From Bacteroides sp. (GTDB lineage Bacteria > Bacteroidota > Bacteroidia > Bacteroidales > Bacteroidaceae), in assembly GCA_019417975.1 (NCBI GenBank), contig DYCT01000049.1, forward strand, positions 1-10,027: a stretch of DNA of 10,027 nt, written 5' to 3'. A program made the position numbers and the translations under genes. This document shows positions 6,801 through 10,027 of the stretch, one piece after another (the first letter of the stretch is position 1; every line of letters starts with the position of its first letter). The notes beneath the pieces are model-generated. The model saw only the letters and a program-made list of their open reading frames with translations, did not search any database and was not told where the DNA came from.

Positions 6801-8411
6801 GGAGGATTCCAATCGCTCATGTTAGATGGCGATGTCATGGCCGATGCCAGCATGAAATTTGATATTCTCAACACTACATTCCAAGTGAAAGACTCCATCC
6901 ACTTGCGCCCTTCCGAAATCCAGTTTAACAACTGTGCCTTGTTCGACCCGGAAGGACACCGAGGGACACTAAACGGACACTTACGACACACACACTTCAA
7001 AGATTTGAATTACCGATTCTTATTCAATGTAGACAACCTGTTGGTCTATAATACCAAAGAAGACCCATCGATGCCCTTCTACGGTACTGTATATGCTACC
7101 GGGAATGCCTTGTTGAACGGAGACCCTACCGGACTGAATGTAGACGTAGCGATGCGAACCAACCGCAATACCAACTTTGTGTACATCCTAAACTCCACCA
7201 GTTCGGCTACCGATAACCAGTTCATCAAATTTGTCGACAAAACACCTAAACGTGCCATAGCCGACTCGGTGTTTGTATTCCCTACCTACCGCTCGGACAA
7301 CGAAGCATCCGATGATACTCCGATAGATATCCACTTGAACCTGCAAGTCGATGCTACCCCTGATGGTACCATGAAAATCATCATGGACCCAACAGCCGGC
7401 GACTACATCAGCGGAAAGGGAAACGGAAATATCCGCGTAGAGTTTTTCAACAAAGGAGATGTAAAAATGTTCGGAAGCTACAACATCGACCAAGGTCTCT
7501 ACAAGTTCAGCTTACAAGAAGTGATACGTAAAGACTTCCTTATCAAATCAGGCAGTACCATCGAGTTCAATGGCAACCCGGTGAATGCCAATTTAGGCAT
7601 ACAAGCGCTGTACACTGTCAACTCGGCTGCCCTAAGCGACTTGGGTATAGGCGAATCTTTCACTCAAAACAATGTAAAAGTGAACTGTATCATGAACCTG
7701 ACAGGGAAGCTCACCAATCCGGACATCAAGTTCGACATTGAGCTACCCAACGTAAGCGAGGAAGAGCGCGAGATTGTGCGCAGTGCCATCAGTACCAACG
7801 AAGAAATGAACATGCAAATCCTCTACCTGCTGGGTATCGGCAAGTTCTATACTTACGACTACATGAACAACAACTCCGGACAAACATCCAGTGCCATGAG
7901 TTCAGTACTCTCTTCTACCCTATCCGGACAGTTGAACCAAATGCTGTCGCAAGCGTTGGACTTACATAATTGGAACTTTGGTACGATGCTCAGTACCGGT
8001 GAGAAGGGATGGACCGATGTAGAGGTGGAAGGAATATTGTCGGGACAATTGCTCAACAACCGACTTCTTATCAACGGAAATTTCGGATACCGGGATAACC
8101 CGATGGCCAATAGCAACTTCGTGGGCGACTTCGATGTAGAATGGCTGTTGACCAAATCGGGTGAGATACGTCTGAAAGCCTACAACAAGACCAACGACCG
8201 ATATTATACCAAGACCACCCTCACGACACAAGGTGTAGGTGTTGCCTATAAAAAGGACTTCAATCTGTGGAAAGACCTGCTTATCTGGCGCAGTAAAATT
8301 CGACGCAGACGTGAGAGAGAAGCCGCCCTGCAAGCAGATACCTTGCAGACTACTCCGCAGAAAGCCGAAATCCCCCAGGCACTTCGCAAGCGAAACGGTG
8401 CTGACAAGTAA
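3804..8411 (+). CDS. tamB: TamB-family translocation/assembly module protein (DUF490 C-terminal domain)
   Basis: This is a giant envelope protein of the AsmA/TamB superfamily. Members are anchored in the inner membrane and span the periplasm as a long hydrophobic beta-groove. They are implicated in lipid transfer to the outer membrane and in outer-membrane protein assembly, in Bacteroidetes probably with a TamA-like partner (not in this window). One membrane segment (ARWFFSIVLGLYLGIFLLL, about residues 34-52) is followed by some 1000 residues of repeating beta-strand sequence, including an AsmA-like start (LSIGNVSIGTFNRVIIDNLIL). The conserved TamB C-terminal domain lies at about 1090-1490, with FYGTVYATGNALLNGDPTG, the VEFFNKGDVKMFGSYNIDQG block, LTNPDIKFDIELP and ILYLLGIGKFY. 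The tail is strongly basic (RSKIRRRRERE). Family assignment is sure. The start is doubtful: ATG 3804 is the only ATG before the membrane segment but precedes the likely promoter at 3851. An ATA at 3885 would give MKTLGKIARWFF, a more natural beginning. Confidence 0.93.
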   Translation: MREINTSIKSDLWISCIFVRQLQNKPVIKTLGKIARWFFSIVLGLYLGIFLLLNIPYVQQRMTVAITQELKTLFQTDLSIGNVSIGTFNRVIIDNLILKDQSSNEMLRATRLSAKIELLPLFKGKIAISNVQLFGFNICLQKKTPQDKPNFQFLIDAFAPQDTLKPKRKTDLRINAILIRRGRLTYDVLSEPTDSSAFNINHLDIKDIIAHISLKALKEDSVNIAIKRLSLQEHSGFSLNKLSMKFTANPYQANLENFSIALPNTSIQLDTFNVQYNNPQSIKELFSNIRFKGGLHASYITLKDIACFVPAFKRFNDPVNLNIQFNGTTNQLECPVLSIHADNHIVIDGHLSIQDYTAGSDAYLYGNLSKLYIRQTGIDFLFKNLTGKPSSPILQRMGDISFNGEISGYLNDLVTYGTVRTDVGFIKTDLKLSLNKEKAFKSSSGSIQTVDFQLGKLLNKEDLLGNISLNAQISATQYGNNRPTIKAKALLPSLDFKHYTYKDITLDGIFEKGGFDGNISINDPNGKLLINGDFNLGKKIPTFNFQAKVQHVKLNDLHLIKDKPQSEFSLLLNANFEGNSIDNMVGYINIDSIRYLEPQKNFFLDNINITASQISQGQKALTLNSPYVKAAIRGKYSYQSIPASVLKTVERYIPSLLSLNKEIPNPDNNFTFDVHLFNTEKLTQVFGLPFTVYTHSTIKGYFNDPIRKLRVEGYFPSIRYGNHRIESGMLLCETPRERFKCLVRGSKHMKDDAMLNFSVDVQARNDKMSTLVNWGNNGHATYSGCISALTDFFKTVGEKPLLQANIQIQPTDIIINDTLWNLHPAQVAIDSGRVFINDFFFNHNDQFIRINGKLTKQLEDTVHVQLNDISIGYVFDAVNLKAVDFKGHATGTATANQVLKEPELNAKLFVKHFTFNDALLGDMNITGGWDKEEGGIFLDAHIFEPNISQAFVKGLIVPKKKGLDLDIKVNNTSIEFLQYYMKSIASDVRGRITGKAHFYGGFQSLMLDGDVMADASMKFDILNTTFQVKDSIHLRPSEIQFNNCALFDPEGHRGTLNGHLRHTHFKDLNYRFLFNVDNLLVYNTKEDPSMPFYGTVYATGNALLNGDPTGLNVDVAMRTNRNTNFVYILNSTSSATDNQFIKFVDKTPKRAIADSVFVFPTYRSDNEASDDTPIDIHLNLQVDATPDGTMKIIMDPTAGDYISGKGNGNIRVEFFNKGDVKMFGSYNIDQGLYKFSLQEVIRKDFLIKSGSTIEFNGNPVNANLGIQALYTVNSAALSDLGIGESFTQNNVKVNCIMNLTGKLTNPDIKFDIELPNVSEEEREIVRSAISTNEEMNMQILYLLGIGKFYTYDYMNNNSGQTSSAMSSVLSSTLSGQLNQMLSQALDLHNWNFGTMLSTGEKGWTDVEVEGILSGQLLNNRLLINGNFGYRDNPMANSNFVGDFDVEWLLTKSGEIRLKAYNKTNDRYYTKTTLTTQGVGVAYKKDFNLWKDLLIWRSKIRRRREREAALQADTLQTTPQKAEIPQALRKRNGADK
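3851..3858 (+). promoter_or_regulatory. Putative -7 element of the tamB-family gene promoter
   Basis: TATCTTTG, followed by TA, is an exact and very typical Bacteroides -7 element. Transcription would begin near 3863-3868. It lies inside the longest tamB reading frame, downstream of the ATG at 3804. If the promoter is real, that ATG is not on the transcript and translation must begin further down. No clear TTTG is seen 19-21 bases upstream. Confidence 0.5.
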
Positions 8412-8426
8412 GCAAGCGGCTCGTTT

Positions 8427-9425
8427 TTACTTCAATTTCAAGAACCGAGATATATCTTGGCGCAAACGCTTATACAAGGACAAATCGCGATAGCACGTAT
8501 TTTTCCGAAGCATCAGCTCCACCGGGCACTGGCTGTTTTGATAGCATGTCAGTTCGTTCCGTCGTTGTTCATCATGCTCGGCCAAGCGTTTAATTTCCGT
8601 TTCACGCTCTCTGCGAAGCAATGTACAGACAGGCACCAGCAGCTTCATTACCACATTGTCCATCAGATGATGTCCTTGTATAAAAAGGTAAGTATTATCA
8701 GGCGTCACTCCCAATGTTTCCAATTCGTTACGCAGATTTCCCATGGAAGAAGCCATGTCCGGGAAATGCTTGGAGAAATAAGCCACTTGTCTGTTTACGT
8801 GCTTTTTGAGCGAATCAAGGCAATTGTAAGGCGTATGCAAATCGAAATACAGGATACGGATATCAGAACAGAATTTCAACAACGGATAGGTAATCAAATC
8901 ACGCTTCCGATAAAAGGCAACAGACCATAAGAAGAGCGGATGAATCACCTGCGAATAGCGTTGCAAAAACAGCGGAAAGTCCATCAAAGCCCGATCATTG
9001 AGTGTAGCCTGTACACACACTTCATGCAAACTTTCGGCATAGCATTGATAGTTTTCGATAGCGTATGCATACGTATGGAAAATATAAGGGCTGTTCAGTA
9101 TACGACGCGAGAGGCGTGTCACCCCTTGCAGCAAATAGTCGTAATCGGAATCGACACAAGCTATCATGTTTTCGCCCAATCCCGAATCGCCCAACACATT
9201 CATCAATGCGGTCTTCTTGCCTTTTGCCAACGACGAAGAAGATGGAAGCATCACCTGAAACGTGCATTGTTCTGTTTCGAACTCATTGAATAAATTTCGC
9301 CAGAACGATACATCATCATAGCTCTCCACATAGGCTACAATCTTTCGTTTTGCTTTTCGCGGTGCCATCCGGTTGGCAGCGTTGACCCATCCGGAAGTCA
9401 CATGCTCATTGAGTCGTTTCGCCAT
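8427..9425 (-). CDS. DUF4435 (TOPRIM-like) protein, AriB-like candidate effector nuclease
   Basis: The 332-residue protein has the marks of DUF4435, a TOPRIM-related domain. These are Glu34 in AYVESYDDVSFW (the TOPRIM acidic position, with Asp37 and Asp38 after it), a GKKTALMNVL block at about 69-78, the Asp92/Asp94/Asp96 cluster in CVDSDYDYL, and AIENYQCY with Glu124 and Asn125. The acidic residues for metal binding are intact, so nuclease activity is plausible. DUF4435 is the domain of AriB, the toxic effector of the PARIS anti-phage system, which its ATPase partner AriA restrains until a phage trigger appears. Here too an ATPase gene ends 20 bases upstream. The C-terminal half is helical and rich in charged and aromatic residues, with no function I recognise. 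The frame stays open to 9596, but that part overlaps the ATPase gene in another frame and lacks family similarity. ATG 9425 with a strong ribosome-binding site is the better start. Domain call is firm; the defence role is inferred. Confidence 0.88.
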   Translation of the reverse strand: MAKRLNEHVTSGWVNAANRMAPRKAKRKIVAYVESYDDVSFWRNLFNEFETEQCTFQVMLPSSSSLAKGKKTALMNVLGDSGLGENMIACVDSDYDYLLQGVTRLSRRILNSPYIFHTYAYAIENYQCYAESLHEVCVQATLNDRALMDFPLFLQRYSQVIHPLFLWSVAFYRKRDLITYPLLKFCSDIRILYFDLHTPYNCLDSLKKHVNRQVAYFSKHFPDMASSMGNLRNELETLGVTPDNTYLFIQGHHLMDNVVMKLLVPVCTLLRRERETEIKRLAEHDEQRRNELTCYQNSQCPVELMLRKNTCYRDLSLYKRLRQDISRFLKLK

Positions 9426-9430
9426 ACTTG

Positions 9431-9441
9431 CCCTCTCCTCT
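9431..9441 (-). promoter_or_regulatory. Strong Shine-Dalgarno site for the DUF4435 gene
   Basis: On the minus strand AGAGGAGAGGG ends 5 bases before the ATG at 9425. Such a strong anti-Shine-Dalgarno match is uncommon in Bacteroidetes, which mostly use A-rich leaders. It sits in the 20-base gap after the ATPase stop codon, decides the DUF4435 start, and suggests efficient translation from the shared mRNA. Confidence 0.65.
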
Positions 9442-9445
9442 GCTA

Positions 9446-10027
9446 CTAACAGCTTTTTTCGGTAGAGCTGATATCGCTTACTTCGGTTACAGCATCCATC
9501 CATCCGTCCATGATGACAGCCGGCGAATGGGTGGTCAGTATGATTTGCACGCTTGGATTCAAATCGCGAATCATGCTGATGAGTTTCTGTTGCCACTCGA
9601 TGTGCAGCGACACTTCAGGTTCGTCCATAAACAGCACGGCCGACTGTTCGTCCTGTACCAATACAGTAAGCAGAATCACCAGCATCTGTTTCTCGCCCGA
9701 CGAAAGTTGGTACGGACAAAGCACCTCATCGCCTTGGATAAATCGTATCTCGTTGCTCCGTCGGTCGATGCGCTTGTTTGTCTCTTGGAAAAGCCCATCT
9801 ATCATGTCTTGAAACTTACGTTTGGGTGCAGATACCGATTCGGCTTTCTCGCGTCCGCCCTCTCCCGATGTCAACAATTCAATAATCCGATTGCCGATAT
9901 TCACCTGATAGTCGAGATAGCGACGTTGCAGCTGATACACTTGCCAATCAAGCTCGGTACGTACATTTTTGTCAGCGAGCTTCTCCATTATATCCGAGTG
10001 CAACAATGGTCGGTCGAAACTCCGTAT
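9446..10027 (-). CDS. ABC/AAA-type ATPase, C-terminal part, AriA-like; N-terminus outside the window
   Basis: The frame is open to the window edge, so this is the C-terminal ~194 residues of a larger protein; the Walker A region must lie beyond the right end. Visible in order are a helical, probably coiled-coil arm (WQVYQLQRRYLDYQVNIGNRI), the ABC signature QLSSGEKQ, Walker B AVLFMDEPE with its catalytic Glu, a D-loop-like EVSLHIEWQQ, and the switch histidine in TTHSPAVI. This is the SMC/Rad50/OLD-like ATPase type found in overcoming-lysogenization and PARIS AriA proteins. The protein ends about 30 residues after the switch histidine with no TOPRIM domain of its own, unlike fused OLD nucleases. 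The TOPRIM-like part is instead encoded by the next gene, 20 bases downstream. It probably hydrolyses ATP and holds or licenses that partner. The TTG at 10006 is an internal codon and not a start. Confidence 0.85.
   Translation of the reverse strand: MRSFDRPLLHSDIMEKLADKNVRTELDWQVYQLQRRYLDYQVNIGNRIIELLTSGEGGREKAESVSAPKRKFQDMIDGLFQETNKRIDRRSNEIRFIQGDEVLCPYQLSSGEKQMLVILLTVLVQDEQSAVLFMDEPEVSLHIEWQQKLISMIRDLNPSVQIILTTHSPAVIMDGWMDAVTEVSDISSTEKSC

Noticed and set aside
7188..8333. Several 60-125 residue minus-strand open frames within tamB
   Set aside because: They lie opposite a continuous, conserved reading frame and have no recognisable domains or ribosome-binding sites.
8379..8401. Possible hairpin GCACTTCG...CGAA-ACG-GTGC as a terminator near the end of tamB
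   Set aside because: The stem needs a 3-base bulge, lies inside the tamB coding sequence and is not followed by a T-tract on either strand.
8412..8428. AGC...GCT followed by TTTTT just after the tamB stop, as a rho-independent terminator
   Set aside because: The stem is only three base pairs, too weak to support the call.
8457..9293. Plus-strand open frames of 157 and 117 residues opposite the DUF4435 gene
   Set aside because: They are antisense to a gene with clear domain motifs, resemble no family I know, and fit chance shadows.
9426..9596. N-terminal extension of the DUF4435 frame (57 extra residues)
   Set aside because: It overlaps the ATPase switch-histidine coding region in another frame, its His/Cys-rich sequence looks like a shadow translation, and a strong ribosome-binding site marks the ATG at 9425.
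1..10027. CRISPR arrays, tRNA or rRNA genes, insertion sequences, attachment sites
   Set aside because: I saw no regularly spaced repeats, no tRNA cloverleaf sequence, no transposase or integrase, and no long terminal inverted repeats.

Overview
The window looks like chromosomal DNA from a Bacteroidales bacterium, most likely Bacteroides or a close relative such as Phocaeicola. Three things point there. The housekeeping proteins have Bacteroides-like sequences. A very large TamB-type protein carries the C-terminal region typical of Bacteroidetes. Several gene starts are preceded by the Bacteroides -7 promoter element TAnnTTTG, mostly without a strong Shine-Dalgarno site. I cannot name the species. 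The window is gene-dense, and no stretch over 300 bases lacks a gene.

Left part (1-3770, minus strand). Reading in the direction of transcription: dinB (DNA polymerase IV), an ~80-base gap with a likely promoter, then map (methionine aminopeptidase), tsaD (tRNA t6A synthesis) and cinA/pncC (NMN deamidase). Map and tsaD are 8 bases apart and tsaD and cinA 43, so map-tsaD-cinA is probably one operon concerned with protein maturation, tRNA decoding and NAD salvage. After cinA come a promoter-like site and an ATG TCG at the very edge, which fits the start of rpmB (ribosomal protein L28), a usual neighbour in Bacteroides.

Middle (3771-8411). dinB and a 4.6-kb tamB-family gene diverge from a compact promoter region. 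The only ATG upstream of the TamB membrane anchor lies before the best tamB promoter match, so the true start is unresolved; an ATA codon at 3885 would give a natural N-terminus.

Right part (8427-10027, minus strand). A partial ABC/AAA-type ATPase, whose N-terminus is outside the window, is followed 20 bases later by a DUF4435 protein with an intact TOPRIM-like acidic motif. This ATPase plus separate DUF4435/TOPRIM arrangement matches the two-gene PARIS (AriA-AriB) anti-phage logic and is related to OLD nucleases. The pair converges on tamB with only 15 bases between stop codons. It is the most interesting part of the window. The rest is ordinary core genome.
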